This document shows positions 42,196 through 52,372 of a stretch of DNA of 64,000 nt, in pieces. The position numbers and the translations under genes were made by a program. The stretch is from Streptococcus henryi DSM 19005 (lineage in GTDB: Bacteria; Bacillota; Bacilli; Lactobacillales; Streptococcaceae), in NCBI RefSeq assembly GCF_000376985.1, contig NZ_AQYA01000030.1, positions 46,422-110,421 of the forward strand. Reading direction: 5' to 3'. The stretch's first letter is position 1, and every line of letters starts with the position of its first letter. Below the pieces are notes generated by a model. That model saw only the letters and a list, made by a program, of their open reading frames with translations, ran no database searches and was not told the origin of the DNA.

Positions 42196-43862
42196 TGTCA
42201 AATATTACAACAAGTTTATTCCAAGAAATGGTGCAAGCAGCTGCTACCCGTCTTGGTAAACAGGCAGAATATGTTAACTCGCTTAATGTCTTTCCAGTTC
42301 CAGATGGAGATACTGGAACTAACATGAGCATGACCATGGACAATGGTGCTAAAGAAGTTGCAGACAAACCAGCTAATACAGTTGGTCAAGTGGGACAAAT
42401 CTTGTCTAAAGGTGTCTTGATGGGAGCTCGCGGAAACTCAGGTGTTATTACATCACAACTTTTCCGTGGTTTTGGTCAATCTATCAAAGATAAGACTGAG
42501 TTAGACGGTAAAGACCTAGCTCATGCCTTCCAGTCTGGTGTTGAAGTTGCTTATAAAGCAGTCATGAAACCAGTTGAAGGGACAATCTTGACAGTATCTC
42601 GCGGTGCTGCAACAGCTGCCATTAAAAAAGCTGAAGAAACTGATGACGCTACAGAAGTTATGCGTGCAGCACTTGAAGGTGCTAAACGTGCTTTGGCTAA
42701 AACACCAGATATGCTTCCAGTTTTGAAAGAAGTTGGTGTTGTCGATTCAGGTGGCCAAGGACTTGTCTTCATTTATGAAGGTTTCTTGTCAGCTCTTACT
42801 GGAGAGTACATCGCTTCAGAAGAGTTTCAAGTAACACCAGCTGTTATGTCCGAAATGATTAACGCTGAACACCACAAGTCAGTGGCAGGTCACGTTGCAA
42901 CAGAAGATATCACATTTGGTTACTGTACAGAAATCATGGTTGCACTTGGTCAAGGCCCAACTTATGTTAAAGAGTTCAACTATGAAGAATTCCAAGGATA
43001 TTTGTCTGGACTTGGGGACTCACTTCTCGTTGTCAATGACGATGAAATTGTAAAAGTTCACGTCCATACAGAAGATCCAGGTCTTGTTATGCAAGAAGGT
43101 CTTAAATATGGTGCCCTAATCAAGGTTAAAGTTGACAACATGCGTGGTCAGCACGAAGCCGTTCTTGAAAAAGAAGCTGGCGCTCCAGAACCAGTTCAAG
43201 AAGCAAAAGACTTTGGTTTGATTGCTGTTGTTGCAGGGGATGGACTTGCTGAAATCTTCAAGTCACAAGGCGTTGACTACATCATTTCAGGTGGTCAAAC
43301 CATGAACCCATCAACAGAAGATATCGTCAAAGCAATTGAAGCTGTAAATGCTAAAAATGTCATTATCTTGCCAAACAATAAAAATATCTTTATGGCAGCT
43401 CAATCAGCTGCTGACGTAGTGGACATTCCAGCTGCAGTAGTTGAAACACGTACTGTTCCTCAAGGATTTACAAGCTTACTTGCTTTTGATCCATCAAACA
43501 GTCTTGAAGAAAACTTTGAAGCTATGACTGCAAGTCTATCAGATGTCGTAAGTGGTAGTGTAACTCTTGCAGTTCGTGATACAACTATTGATGGTTTGGA
43601 TATTCATGAAAATGATAATCTTGGTATGGTTGACGGTAAAATCGTGGTATCAAACCCTGATATGACGACTACTCTCAAAGAAACTTTTGCTAAGATGATT
43701 GATGGAGACAGCGAAATCGTAACAATCTACGTTGGTGAAGATGGAGACCAAGACTTGGCTCAAGAAATCGCTGACTATCTTGAAGATACTTATGACGACG
43801 TAGAAGCTGAAATCCACCAAGGAGATCAACCAGTCTACCCTTACTTGATGAGTGTTGAATAA
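42195..43862 (+). CDS. fakA: Fatty acid kinase ATP-binding subunit FakA (DAK/DegV family, YloV)
   Basis: A 555-residue protein. The N-terminal DhaL-like kinase domain (about residues 1-200) carries FPVPDGDTGTNM with Mg-ATP-binding aspartates, followed by a middle domain and a C-terminal domain. With FakB proteins, which bind fatty acids and are encoded elsewhere, it phosphorylates exogenous fatty acids for phospholipid synthesis. It starts with GTG overlapping the stop of the preceding gene. Confidence 0.9.
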   Translation: MSNITTSLFQEMVQAAATRLGKQAEYVNSLNVFPVPDGDTGTNMSMTMDNGAKEVADKPANTVGQVGQILSKGVLMGARGNSGVITSQLFRGFGQSIKDKTELDGKDLAHAFQSGVEVAYKAVMKPVEGTILTVSRGAATAAIKKAEETDDATEVMRAALEGAKRALAKTPDMLPVLKEVGVVDSGGQGLVFIYEGFLSALTGEYIASEEFQVTPAVMSEMINAEHHKSVAGHVATEDITFGYCTEIMVALGQGPTYVKEFNYEEFQGYLSGLGDSLLVVNDDEIVKVHVHTEDPGLVMQEGLKYGALIKVKVDNMRGQHEAVLEKEAGAPEPVQEAKDFGLIAVVAGDGLAEIFKSQGVDYIISGGQTMNPSTEDIVKAIEAVNAKNVIILPNNKNIFMAAQSAADVVDIPAAVVETRTVPQGFTSLLAFDPSNSLEENFEAMTASLSDVVSGSVTLAVRDTTIDGLDIHENDNLGMVDGKIVVSNPDMTTTLKETFAKMIDGDSEIVTIYVGEDGDQDLAQEIADYLEDTYDDVEAEIHQGDQPVYPYLMSVE

Positions 43863-43875
43863 CATTATAATAGAA

Positions 43876-43914
43876 GAAATCGTTTCAGTTTTTTAGCTGA
43901 GGCGGTTTTTTAAT
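43876..43914 (+). terminator. Intrinsic terminator after fakA
   Basis: AAATCGTTTCAG pairs with CTGAGGCGGTTTT around a T-rich loop, followed by T residues. Some pairs are G-U. Confidence 0.7.
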
Positions 43915-44034
43915 TCTAGAAGCATGAGTTTGAAAACATTAATTCTGAGAGTATTTAGCTCTGCTATTTTTCCTAAATTATCAACAGAAAGCAGGTTCAA
44001 AAGCTGCAATTATCACAATAAAATCTATATACGA

Positions 44035-44049
44035 AATTTTCTGAAAATT
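44035..44049. promoter_or_regulatory. CodY box upstream of ilvD
   Basis: AATTTTCTGAAAATT matches the CodY consensus AATTTTCWGAAAATT at all 15 positions. It ends two bases before the -35 box of ilvD, so bound CodY (active with branched-chain amino acids) would be expected to repress. Confidence 0.9.
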
Positions 44050-44051
44050 TC

Positions 44052-44079
44052 TTGACTTTGGCTCAGAAAATGTTAACAT
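44052..44079 (+). promoter_or_regulatory. ilvD promoter
   Basis: TTGACT (44052-44057) and TAACAT (44074-44079) with a 16-base spacer and a TGT extension before the -10 box. Confidence 0.7.
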
Positions 44080-44116
44080 AGAGTGTAAGATTGAATGTGT
44101 GAGGAGTTAAAAAACG

Positions 44117-45844
44117 ATGAGAAGTGATATGATCAAATTAGGTGTTGATAAGGCACCTCACCGTGGTTTGCTGTATGCAACTGGTCAAGTAAAATCAGCT
44201 CGCGATATGCAAAAACCATTTATTGCTATTTGTAATTCATATATTGACATTGTACCGGGTCACGTACACTTGCGTGAGCTTGCAGATATTGCTAAAGAAG
44301 CTATCCGTGAGATGGGTGGTATTCCTTTTGAATTTAATACAATTGGTGTAGATGATGGTATTGCCATGGGCCATATTGGGATGCGTTACAGTCTTCCATC
44401 TCGTGAGATCATCGCTGATGCTGCTGAGACTGTTATCAATGCTCACTGGTTTGACGGTGTTTTCTACATCCCTAACTGTGACAAAATCACACCAGGTATG
44501 ATTTTGGCAGCTATGCGTACCAATGTCCCTGCAGTATTCTGTTCAGGTGGGCCTATGAAGGGTGGAGTTGACATGACTGGTCACCAAGCAACCCTTTCTA
44601 GCCTCTTTGAAGCTGTGGGTACTTACCAAGCTGGTGATATGACTAAACAAGAACTAGACTTCTTGGAGCAAAATGCCTGTCCAACTTGTGGTTCATGTTC
44701 AGGTATGTTTACTGCCAACTCAATGAACTGTCTCATGGAAGTGATGGGCTTGGCCTTGCCAGGAAATGGAACAACTTTGGCTGTTTCTGATGCTCGTCGC
44801 GAATTGGTTCGTCAAGCTGCAAAACATTTGATGGATAATATCAAGAATGACTTGAAACCACGTGATATCATCACTAAAGAAGCTATTGATGATGCTTTTG
44901 CCCTTGATATGGCTATGGGTGGTTCAACAAACACTGTTCTTCATACTTTGGCCATCGCGCGTGAAGCTGGTATCGAATACGATCTTAAAGACATTAACGA
45001 AATTGCTAAGAAAACACCTTACCTTTCTAAAATTGCGCCGTCAAGTGTTTACACCATGCATGACGTTCATGAAGCAGGCGGTGTTCCAGCTATCATTAAC
45101 CAATTGATTAAAAAGGGTTCTATCAAGGGTGACCGCATTACGGTAACTGGTAAGACGCTTAAGGAAAATGTGGCTGGCGCTGAAATCAAAGATAAAGAAA
45201 TCATCCATCCAATTGAAGACCCAATCTCACCAGTTGGAGGATTGTCAATCCTCTATGGTAACATTGCCCAAGATGGTTCTGTTATCAAGGTCGGAGGAGT
45301 TGATCCATCAGTAACAACTTTCCGTGGTAAGGCTATCTGTTGTGACTCTCAAGATGAAGCTCTTGAGTTGATTGACAATGGAACTGTTCAAAAGGGACAC
45401 GTTGTGGTTATTCGTTATGAAGGCCCTCAAGGTGGACCTGGTATGCCAGAAATGCTTGCACCGACATCTAAGATTGTAGGTCGTGGTCTTGGTAAAGATG
45501 TTGCCCTTATCACAGACGGACGCTTCTCAGGTGCTACACGTGGTATTGCCATTGGTCACGTTTCGCCTGAAGCTGCTGAGGGAGGAAATATCGCTCTTAT
45601 TGAAGATGGCGATGAAATTGTTATCGACCTTCCAAACCGTACCATTGATTTGATGGTTGATGATGCGACATTGGCAGAGCGTCGCAAAGGTCTCAAACCA
45701 TTTAAGTCTAAAATTTCAAGTGGCTGGCTACGTCGTTATACTCACTTTGCTTCATCAGCTAACTTCGGTGGCTCAATGATGACAGAAGAAGAATTCCAAG
45801 AACGCAAAGCTGAGCGTGAAGCTGCAGAAAAAGCTAGTAAATAA
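44117..45844 (+). CDS. ilvD: Dihydroxy-acid dehydratase IlvD
   Basis: A 575-residue iron-sulfur dehydratase in the pathway to valine, isoleucine and leucine. The cluster-binding and signature segments NCDKITPGM (near residue 121) and [15 protein letters not shown] (near 190) are present, as is [10 protein letters not shown] near 475. It converts dihydroxy acids to 2-keto acids. GAGGAG lies 10 bases ahead of the ATG. It is separated by a terminator-like hairpin from ilvB, so it may form its own transcript within the ilv region. Confidence 0.96.
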   Translation: MRSDMIKLGVDKAPHRGLLYATGQVKSARDMQKPFIAICNSYIDIVPGHVHLRELADIAKEAIREMGGIPFEFNTIGVDDGIAMGHIGMRYSLPSREIIADAAETVINAHWFDGVFYIPNCDKITPGMILAAMRTNVPAVFCSGGPMKGGVDMTGHQATLSSLFEAVGTYQAGDMTKQELDFLEQNACPTCGSCSGMFTANSMNCLMEVMGLALPGNGTTLAVSDARRELVRQAAKHLMDNIKNDLKPRDIITKEAIDDAFALDMAMGGSTNTVLHTLAIAREAGIEYDLKDINEIAKKTPYLSKIAPSSVYTMHDVHEAGGVPAIINQLIKKGSIKGDRITVTGKTLKENVAGAEIKDKEIIHPIEDPISPVGGLSILYGNIAQDGSVIKVGGVDPSVTTFRGKAICCDSQDEALELIDNGTVQKGHVVVIRYEGPQGGPGMPEMLAPTSKIVGRGLGKDVALITDGRFSGATRGIAIGHVSPEAAEGGNIALIEDGDEIVIDLPNRTIDLMVDDATLAERRKGLKPFKSKISSGWLRRYTHFASSANFGGSMMTEEEFQERKAEREAAEKASK

Positions 45845-45855
45845 AATAATAAATA

Positions 45856-45908
45856 AAAAAGCAAGTAATAATGAAGATTAATGCCTTCATCTACTTGCTT
45901 TATTTTTA
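45856..45908. terminator. Hairpin terminator after ilvD
   Basis: AAAGCAAGTA pairs with TACTTGCTTT across a loop that itself has an AATGAAG...CTTCAT(T) element; T and A runs flank both sides. Confidence 0.75.
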
Positions 45909-45938
45909 AAAAATGTTATCATAGATACAAGCTTTTTG

Positions 45939-45953
45939 AATTTTTTGATAATT
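45939..45953. promoter_or_regulatory. Probable CodY box upstream of ilvB
   Basis: AATTTTTTGATAATT differs from the CodY consensus at two of 15 positions. It lies 28 bases before the ilvB start codon. Confidence 0.55.
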
Positions 45954-45980
45954 CGAAATATAATTGAAAAGGAGGAGCTT

Positions 45981-47684
45981 GTGAAGCAGATTAAATTAAA
46001 AGAAGCAAAAACAGGATCAGACCTAGTGCTTGAAACTTTAGCAAATTTAGGTGTTGAAACAATCTTCGGTTATCCTGGTGGTAGTGTCCTTCCTTTATAT
46101 GATGCCATTTATAGCTTTAAAGGTATTCGCCACATTTTAGCTCGACATGAGCAAGGTGCGGTCCATGAAGCAGAAGGCTATGCTAAGTCAACTGGTAAAA
46201 TTGGTGTTGCTTTGGTAACATCTGGTCCGGGAGCAACAAACGCTATTACAGGAATTACAGATGGTATGAGCGATAGCGTTCCAATGCTTGTTTTCACAGG
46301 TCAGGTGACGACTCCTGGTATTGGTAAAGATGCCTTTCAAGAGGCGGATATCATTGGTATCACAATGCCAATTACCAAGTATAACTATCAAGTTCGTCAT
46401 GTCACTGACATTCCTCGTATTATTACTGAAGCTGTTCATATTGCGACAACAGGACGTCCTGGTCCAGTTGTTATTGACCTTCCAAAAGACGTTTCTGAAG
46501 CTAAAACGACTCATTATAACGACCCTACGGTCAACATTCCAAGTTATCAGCCAACAGTTGAGCCTAACACTCTTCAGGTTCAGAAAATTTTGACTCAACT
46601 TAAGAAGTCTAAGAAGCCGGTTATCATTGCCGGCGGTGGTGCTAACTATTCAGGTGCTTCTGAGGAGTTGGTTGCATTTGCGGAACGTTATAACATTCCA
46701 GTAGTATCAACTCTATTAAGTCTCGGTGTGATGCCTATTGAACATCCATTATCTCTAGGAATGGGTGGTATGCACGGTTCTTATGCGGCTAATATGGCAA
46801 TGAGCGAAGCTGATTTCATGATTAATTTTGGTTCACGTTTTGCGGACAGATTGACAGGAAATCCAGCAACCTTTGCTAAACATGCAATAGTTGCCCATGT
46901 GGATATTGATCCAGCTGAAATTGGTAAAGTTGTCAAAACACAAATTCCAATCGTTGGTGATGCTAAGAAAGCTCTGCAAATTTTACTTGAGACTGAAACT
47001 GTTAAAACACGTCATGGAGAATGGACTGAACATGTCTTGGCTAATAAGGCAAAAGCTCCATTTGGTTATGACTTTGATGAAAACATCATCAAACCACAAC
47101 ACGCTATTGAAACAATTGGTAAGATTACAGACGGTGAAGCTATCGTTGTTACAGACGTTGGACAACATCAAATGTGGGCTGCCCAATTCTATCCATACAA
47201 GTATGAACGTCAGATTGTCACATCTGGAGGTCTTGGAACTATGGGATTTGGTATTCCGGCAGCAGTCGGTGCCAAACTAGCTAATCCCGATAAGGAAGTT
47301 ATCCTCTTTGTAGGGGATGGTGGTTTCCAAATGACTAACCAAGAATTAGCGATTCTCAATGGTTATGGTGTACCAATCAAGGTTGTTTTGATAAACAATC
47401 ACTCACTTGGTATGGTTCGTCAGTGGCAAGAGTCTTTCTATGATGAGCATCGTTCAGAATCTACTTTTGATGATGAACCAAATTTCCAATTAATGGCAGA
47501 AGCCTATGGAATTGCTCATTATAAGTTTTCAAATCCAAATACTTTGGAAGAAGACCTTAAAGTTATTACTGAAAATCGACCAATGCTGATTGAGATTAAC
47601 ATTTCCAACCGTGAACATGTTTATCCGATGGTACCATCAGGAAAATCAAATGCAGAAATGTTGGGGGTGAAGTTTAATGCGTAG
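45981..47684 (+). CDS. ilvB: Acetolactate synthase large subunit IlvB
   Basis: A 567-residue thiamine-diphosphate enzyme forming acetolactate or acetohydroxybutyrate. The catalytic glutamate lies in RHEQGAVHEAEGYA near residue 50, and the cofactor motif GDGGFQMTNQEL lies near 443. I choose the GTG at 45981, 5 bases behind GGAGG, giving MKQIKLKEAKTG; an upstream in-frame ATG at 45936 overlaps the CodY-like site and lacks a binding site. It overlaps ilvN by 8 bases. Confidence 0.95.
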   Translation: MKQIKLKEAKTGSDLVLETLANLGVETIFGYPGGSVLPLYDAIYSFKGIRHILARHEQGAVHEAEGYAKSTGKIGVALVTSGPGATNAITGITDGMSDSVPMLVFTGQVTTPGIGKDAFQEADIIGITMPITKYNYQVRHVTDIPRIITEAVHIATTGRPGPVVIDLPKDVSEAKTTHYNDPTVNIPSYQPTVEPNTLQVQKILTQLKKSKKPVIIAGGGANYSGASEELVAFAERYNIPVVSTLLSLGVMPIEHPLSLGMGGMHGSYAANMAMSEADFMINFGSRFADRLTGNPATFAKHAIVAHVDIDPAEIGKVVKTQIPIVGDAKKALQILLETETVKTRHGEWTEHVLANKAKAPFGYDFDENIIKPQHAIETIGKITDGEAIVVTDVGQHQMWAAQFYPYKYERQIVTSGGLGTMGFGIPAAVGAKLANPDKEVILFVGDGGFQMTNQELAILNGYGVPIKVVLINNHSLGMVRQWQESFYDEHRSESTFDDEPNFQLMAEAYGIAHYKFSNPNTLEEDLKVITENRPMLIEINISNREHVYPMVPSGKSNAEMLGVKFNA

Positions 47685-48159
47685 AATGTTAACAGCAAAA
47701 CTGAAAAACTCAACAGGTGTATTGAACCGTTTCACGGGTGTTCTTTCTCGTCGTCAAGTTAATATCGAGTCTATCTCGGTTGGACATACGGTTGATCCTG
47801 ATATTTCACGTATCACAATCATTATTGATGTCGATACTTTGGAAGAGGTAGAACTTATCATCAAACAGCTTAATCGCTTGATTGATGTTATACGAGTTCG
47901 CGATATTACCGATATTCCTCACTTGGAACGAGAAGTTATTTTGGTTAAATTGTCCGCTCCAACAAGCAAACGTGCAGAAATTTTGGCCGTCATTCAGCCT
48001 TTCCGCGCAAGCGTTGTTGACGTTGCACCAAAATCAATCACTATTCAGGTGACTGGTGACGCCGATAAGATTGAAGCTCTGATTCGAGTTGTCAAACCTT
48101 ACGGCATCCAAAACTTAGCTCGTACTGGAGCAACTGGATTCTCGAGAGATTTCTCTTAA
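47677..48159 (+). CDS. ilvN: Acetolactate synthase small subunit IlvN
   Basis: A 160-residue regulatory subunit. An N-terminal ACT domain (about residues 4-75) contains NRFTGVLSRRQVNIESI and binds valine for feedback inhibition; the C-terminal half completes the IlvH-type fold. The start overlaps the end of ilvB and follows GGGGGTGA, so the two subunits are translationally coupled. Confidence 0.94.
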   Translation: MRRMLTAKLKNSTGVLNRFTGVLSRRQVNIESISVGHTVDPDISRITIIIDVDTLEEVELIIKQLNRLIDVIRVRDITDIPHLEREVILVKLSAPTSKRAEILAVIQPFRASVVDVAPKSITIQVTGDADKIEALIRVVKPYGIQNLARTGATGFSRDFS

Positions 48160-48260
48160 TCCGCCCCTAATTTTAGTTAATCCTTGCCCTAATGGCAGAT
48201 TTTAATACTTATGAATTTACCTATCGGGTGATTTTTCAAGAGTAGAATATATTTTATTAG

Positions 48261-49301
<1,041 letters not shown>

Positions 49302-49342
49302 TAGATAATAAACAACCATTCCTAATTTTGGATTGGATAAGA

Positions 49343-49364
49343 AAAGGGCGAAAGCCCTTTTTGT
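49343..49364 (+). terminator. Intrinsic terminator after ilvC
   Basis: AAAGGGC and GCCCTTT enclose a short GAAA loop, followed by TTGTTG. Confidence 0.8.
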
Positions 49365-49455
49365 TGTGAGGTGAATCTTAGTTACATTTATTGATATGCT
49401 GTTTTCAGGAAAATGCTGAAAATAGAAAAAACAGAGACTCAGTTGGATTAAATTA

Positions 49456-49464
49456 TGTTATAAT
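49456..49464 (+). promoter_or_regulatory. Extended -10 promoter of ilvA
   Basis: TGTTATAAT is a TGn extended -10 box. A weak CodY-like site (TGTTTTCAGGAAAAT, about 49402-49416, four differences) lies upstream, and a second partial one overlaps the leader on the minus strand. Confidence 0.65.
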
Positions 49465-49506
49465 ATTAGAAATAGACAGAAAATTTTGAACAAAGAAGGT
49501 AAATAT

Positions 49507-50757
49507 ATGATAACAGCAAAAGATGTTGTGCGTGCCTATGGTGTTTTAAAAGATGTTGTTGAACGTACGCCTTTAGATTTTGACCGATACTTGTCTGAAA
49601 AATACGGGGCAACAGTTTATTTGAAACGTGAAAATATGCAAAAAGTTCGTTCTTTTAAAATTCGCGGTGCTTACTATGCTATTCATGAATTGACAGAGGA
49701 AGAGAAGAAACGTGGTGTCGTTTGTGCTTCAGCGGGAAATCACGCCCAAGGTGTAGCTTTTACCTGTCATGAGATGAAGATTCCAGCTACTATCTTTATG
49801 CCTGTAACTACACCACAACAAAAGATTGGTCAGGTTAAATTTTTTGGTGGCCCTTTTGTAACTATTAAATTGGTTGGAGACACTTTTGATGCCTCTGCTC
49901 AAGCAGCTCAAGAATTTACGAAAGCTGAAGGTATGACTTTTATTGATCCTTTTGATAATGCTAATGTTCAGGCAGGTCAGGGGACAGTTGCTTATGAAAT
50001 TTATGAACAAGCTCAAGAAGATGGGGTTGTATTTGATCAAATCTTTGTTCCTGTCGGTGGAGGCGGTTTGATTTCAGGTGTTTCAACTTATATTAAAGAT
50101 GTGGCTCCTGAGATTGAAGTTGTTGGTGTTGAGGCAAGTGGCGCTAGAAGCATGCGTGCAGCCTTTGACAAAGGTCGTCCTGTAAAACTCGAAAAAATCG
50201 ACAAATTTGCTGATGGTATTGCTGTTCAAAGAGTTGGAGACACAACGTATGAAGTTGCTCGTCGCCATGTTGATAAGCTTGTTGGAGTTGATGAGGGCTT
50301 GATTTCCGAGACTTTAATTGATATGTATTCTAAACAAGGTATCATTGCTGAACCTGCTGGCGCAGCATCAATTGCTGCTTTAGAGGTTATGAAGGACGAT
50401 ATTAAAGGTAAAACAGTCGTTTGTATCATTTCTGGCGGTAACAATGATATCAACCGCATGCAAGAGATGGAAGAACGTGCCCTTATTTATGATGGGGTGA
50501 AACATTACTTTGTGGTCAATTTCCCGCAGCGTCCAGGTGCCCTTAGAGAATTTGTGAATAATATCTTGGGACCAAATGATGATATCACACGTTTTGAGTA
50601 TATCAAACGTGCTAATAAGGGAACGGGGCCAGTATTAATTGGTATCACTCTTGGCGATAAAAATGACTATCCAACTTTGATTTCTCGCCTGTCTGAATTT
50701 GACCCATCTTATATTAATTTACATGGAAATGAAAGCCTTTATAACCTGCTTGTATGA
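49507..50757 (+). CDS. ilvA: Threonine dehydratase IlvA
   Basis: A 416-residue PLP enzyme deaminating threonine to 2-oxobutyrate for isoleucine synthesis. The PLP lysine lies in SFKIRGAYYA near residue 53 and the phosphate-binding GGGGLISG near 187. The C-terminus (about 330-416) has one ACT-like regulatory domain, the short biosynthetic form. I choose the ATG at 49507 behind AGAAGG. Its own promoter and the terminator before it suggest separate transcription from ilvC. Confidence 0.94.
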   Translation: MITAKDVVRAYGVLKDVVERTPLDFDRYLSEKYGATVYLKRENMQKVRSFKIRGAYYAIHELTEEEKKRGVVCASAGNHAQGVAFTCHEMKIPATIFMPVTTPQQKIGQVKFFGGPFVTIKLVGDTFDASAQAAQEFTKAEGMTFIDPFDNANVQAGQGTVAYEIYEQAQEDGVVFDQIFVPVGGGGLISGVSTYIKDVAPEIEVVGVEASGARSMRAAFDKGRPVKLEKIDKFADGIAVQRVGDTTYEVARRHVDKLVGVDEGLISETLIDMYSKQGIIAEPAGAASIAALEVMKDDIKGKTVVCIISGGNNDINRMQEMEERALIYDGVKHYFVVNFPQRPGALREFVNNILGPNDDITRFEYIKRANKGTGPVLIGITLGDKNDYPTLISRLSEFDPSYINLHGNESLYNLLV

Positions 50758-50836
50758 GACTAGAATAATAGGTTGATTCATCCATTAACCCTTGGTATGA
50801 CTAGATACTTATGTTTTTTAAGATGACAGTTTTTTC

Positions 50837-50864
50837 TTGACTGGGGTGGGGAAAGTTGTATAAT
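50837..50864 (+). promoter_or_regulatory. Promoter of a short terminated transcript
   Basis: TTGACT (50837-50842) and TATAAT (50859-50864), 16-base spacer. The predicted start near 50871 is only ~50 bases ahead of an intrinsic terminator. Confidence 0.65.
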
Positions 50865-50887
50865 AATCTTATAAATATTGAAGTCAG

Positions 50888-50922
50888 AGGAGTTTGTCAC
50901 TGTAGGGGCAGACTCCTTTTTT
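50888..50922 (+). terminator. Terminator directly after a promoter
   Basis: AGGAGTTTGTC pairs with GGGCAGACTCCT (one bulge), followed by six T. It lies between the promoter at 50837 and the 25-codon ORF, so it could be an attenuator or end a tiny RNA. Confidence 0.75.
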
Positions 50923-51028
50923 CATATTTATGAATCCATTTTAACGTTAAAATATCAGATAAATTGTTGACTTTTATTCTCATTAAGAGTAAAGTTGTAT
51001 TAATTAAAGCGAACAAGAGGTGATAAAT

Positions 51029-51106
51029 ATGAACACTACTTGGTTTATCTTGTTTTGTGCAGCCATTGCTATTGGTTCTAGCTTATGTTCCAATAAGGAC
51101 AAATGA
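51029..51106 (+). CDS. Small membrane peptide, 25 residues, unknown
   Basis: The ORF reads MNTTWFILFCAAIAIGSSLC followed by SNKDK and TGA. It has AGAGGTGAT nine bases before the ATG, a good ribosome binding site, and an uninterrupted hydrophobic span (residues 5-20) with a short charged tail, like a single-pass membrane peptide. It ends 18 bases before the SPFH gene start, so the two are probably co-translated. No known family is recognised. Its tight fit and binding site argue for a real gene. Confidence 0.6.
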   Translation: MNTTWFILFCAAIAIGSSLCSNKDK

Positions 51107-51124
51107 TTTTTGGAGGATTTACTC

Positions 51125-52015
51125 ATGTTAACAACCATAATTGTACTTGTTTTCCTTTTTCTTATCGTGTTAAGTGTTGTTGTCAGCACGCTTTATGTGG
51201 TGCGCCAGCAATCTGTCGCAATTATTGAGCGCTTTGGTCGCTATCAAAAAACGGCTACCTCTGGTATTCATGTTCGTTTGCCTTTTGGGATTGATAAAAT
51301 TGCTGCGCGAGTGCAACTGCGTTTGCTCCAAAGCGAAATTGTCGTAGAAACAAAGACCAAAGACAATGTATTTGTTACTTTGAATGTTGCGACACAATAT
51401 CGTGTTAACGAACAGAATGTTACAGACGCTTACTATAAATTGATGAAACCAGAAGCTCAAATTAAATCATATATTGAGGATGCCTTGCGTTCATCTGTCC
51501 CTAAATTAACCTTGGATGAACTCTTTGAGAAAAAAGATGAAATCGCACTTGAAGTTCAACATCAGGTGGCTGAAGAAATGTCTACTTATGGTTACATCAT
51601 TGTTAAGACCTTGATTACTAAGGTTGAGCCAGATGCTGAAGTTAAGCAATCTATGAATGAAATTAATGCAGCCCAACGTAAACGTGTTGCAGCTCAAGAA
51701 TTGGCTAACGCAGATAAGATTAAAATTGTTACTGCAGCCGAAGCAGAAGCTGAAAAAGATCGTCTTCATGGTGTTGGTATTGCCCAACAACGTAAGGCTA
51801 TTGTTGATGGTTTGGCAGAGTCTATCCAAGAACTCAAGGATGCTAATGTTGGCATGTCAGAAGAACAAATCATGTCCATTCTCTTGACCAACCAATACCT
51901 AGACACCCTTAACCAATTCGCATCAGGTGGAAACCAAACAATCTTCTTGCCAAATTCACCAAATGGTGTGGATGATATTCGCACACAGATTCTGTCAGCT
52001 TTGAAGGCAAGATAG
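51125..52015 (+). CDS. SPFH/stomatin-like membrane protein
   Basis: A 296-residue protein with one N-terminal membrane segment (about residues 2-22), an SPFH/Band 7 domain (about 25-200) and an alanine/glutamate-rich coiled-coil region (about 190-245) reading KIVTAAEAEAEKDR. Such proteins oligomerise in membranes and organise microdomains or protease complexes. I choose the ATG at 51125 behind GGAGG; the earlier TTG at 51110 overlaps that site. It follows the small membrane peptide gene. Confidence 0.88.
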   Translation: MLTTIIVLVFLFLIVLSVVVSTLYVVRQQSVAIIERFGRYQKTATSGIHVRLPFGIDKIAARVQLRLLQSEIVVETKTKDNVFVTLNVATQYRVNEQNVTDAYYKLMKPEAQIKSYIEDALRSSVPKLTLDELFEKKDEIALEVQHQVAEEMSTYGYIIVKTLITKVEPDAEVKQSMNEINAAQRKRVAAQELANADKIKIVTAAEAEAEKDRLHGVGIAQQRKAIVDGLAESIQELKDANVGMSEEQIMSILLTNQYLDTLNQFASGGNQTIFLPNSPNGVDDIRTQILSALKAR

Positions 52016-52054
52016 AAGAGATTATTTTAATAATCTAGATAGAAGGTGATTGCT

Positions 52055-52249
52055 GTGTTAAACGAAAAGACCTGTCCATATTGTGGCGGAAGTGACTTGC
52101 TGGAAGCAGAACAAACAACTGGCTATTCTAACGTCAGACCGAGAGGAGCTGTTTTCAGTAGTGGTCAAAAATTATTCATGGATGTCTGTGCCTCATGTGG
52201 TACAGTTGTCAGAAGTTATGTTGAAAAACCCGAAAAATTAAGACGATAA
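52055..52249 (+). CDS. Small zinc-ribbon protein
   Basis: A 64-residue protein with two CxxC pairs (CPYCGG near residue 6 and CASCGT near 49), the usual zinc-ribbon layout. I take GTG at 52055, about 6 bases behind GAAGGTGA; an in-frame GTG at 52046 overlaps that site. It follows the SPFH gene by 39 bases and may be co-transcribed. Function is unknown. Confidence 0.75.
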   Translation: MLNEKTCPYCGGSDLLEAEQTTGYSNVRPRGAVFSSGQKLFMDVCASCGTVVRSYVEKPEKLRR

Positions 52250-52254
52250 AGAAG

Positions 52255-52288
52255 TCCCAGAAAAGTGAGAAACTTTCCTGGGATTTTT
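52255..52288 (+). terminator. Intrinsic terminator after the zinc-ribbon gene
   Basis: TCCCAGAAAAGT pairs with AACTTTCCTGGGA around a GAGA loop, followed by five T. Confidence 0.85.
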
Positions 52289-52318
52289 AAGGTTATACTT
52301 AACAAAAATCACAATCTA

Positions 52319-52360
52319 AAAAACAGCCCCCAACGGTTTTTGTTGGGAGGCTGTTTTTTA
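52319..52360 (-). terminator. Terminator of the glutamine transporter genes
   Basis: AAAACAGCCCCCAAC (52319-52333) pairs with GTTGGGAGGCTGTTTT (52342-52356). A and T runs on both sides let it act in both directions; it lies 12 bases after the glnQ stop on the minus strand. Confidence 0.85.
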
Positions 52361-52372
52361 TTAGGGTAATTC

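Noticed and set aside
45845..45980. T-box or leader-peptide attenuator before ilvB
   Set aside because: I see no T-box motif and no BCAA-rich leader peptide; the hairpin is best explained as the ilvD terminator.
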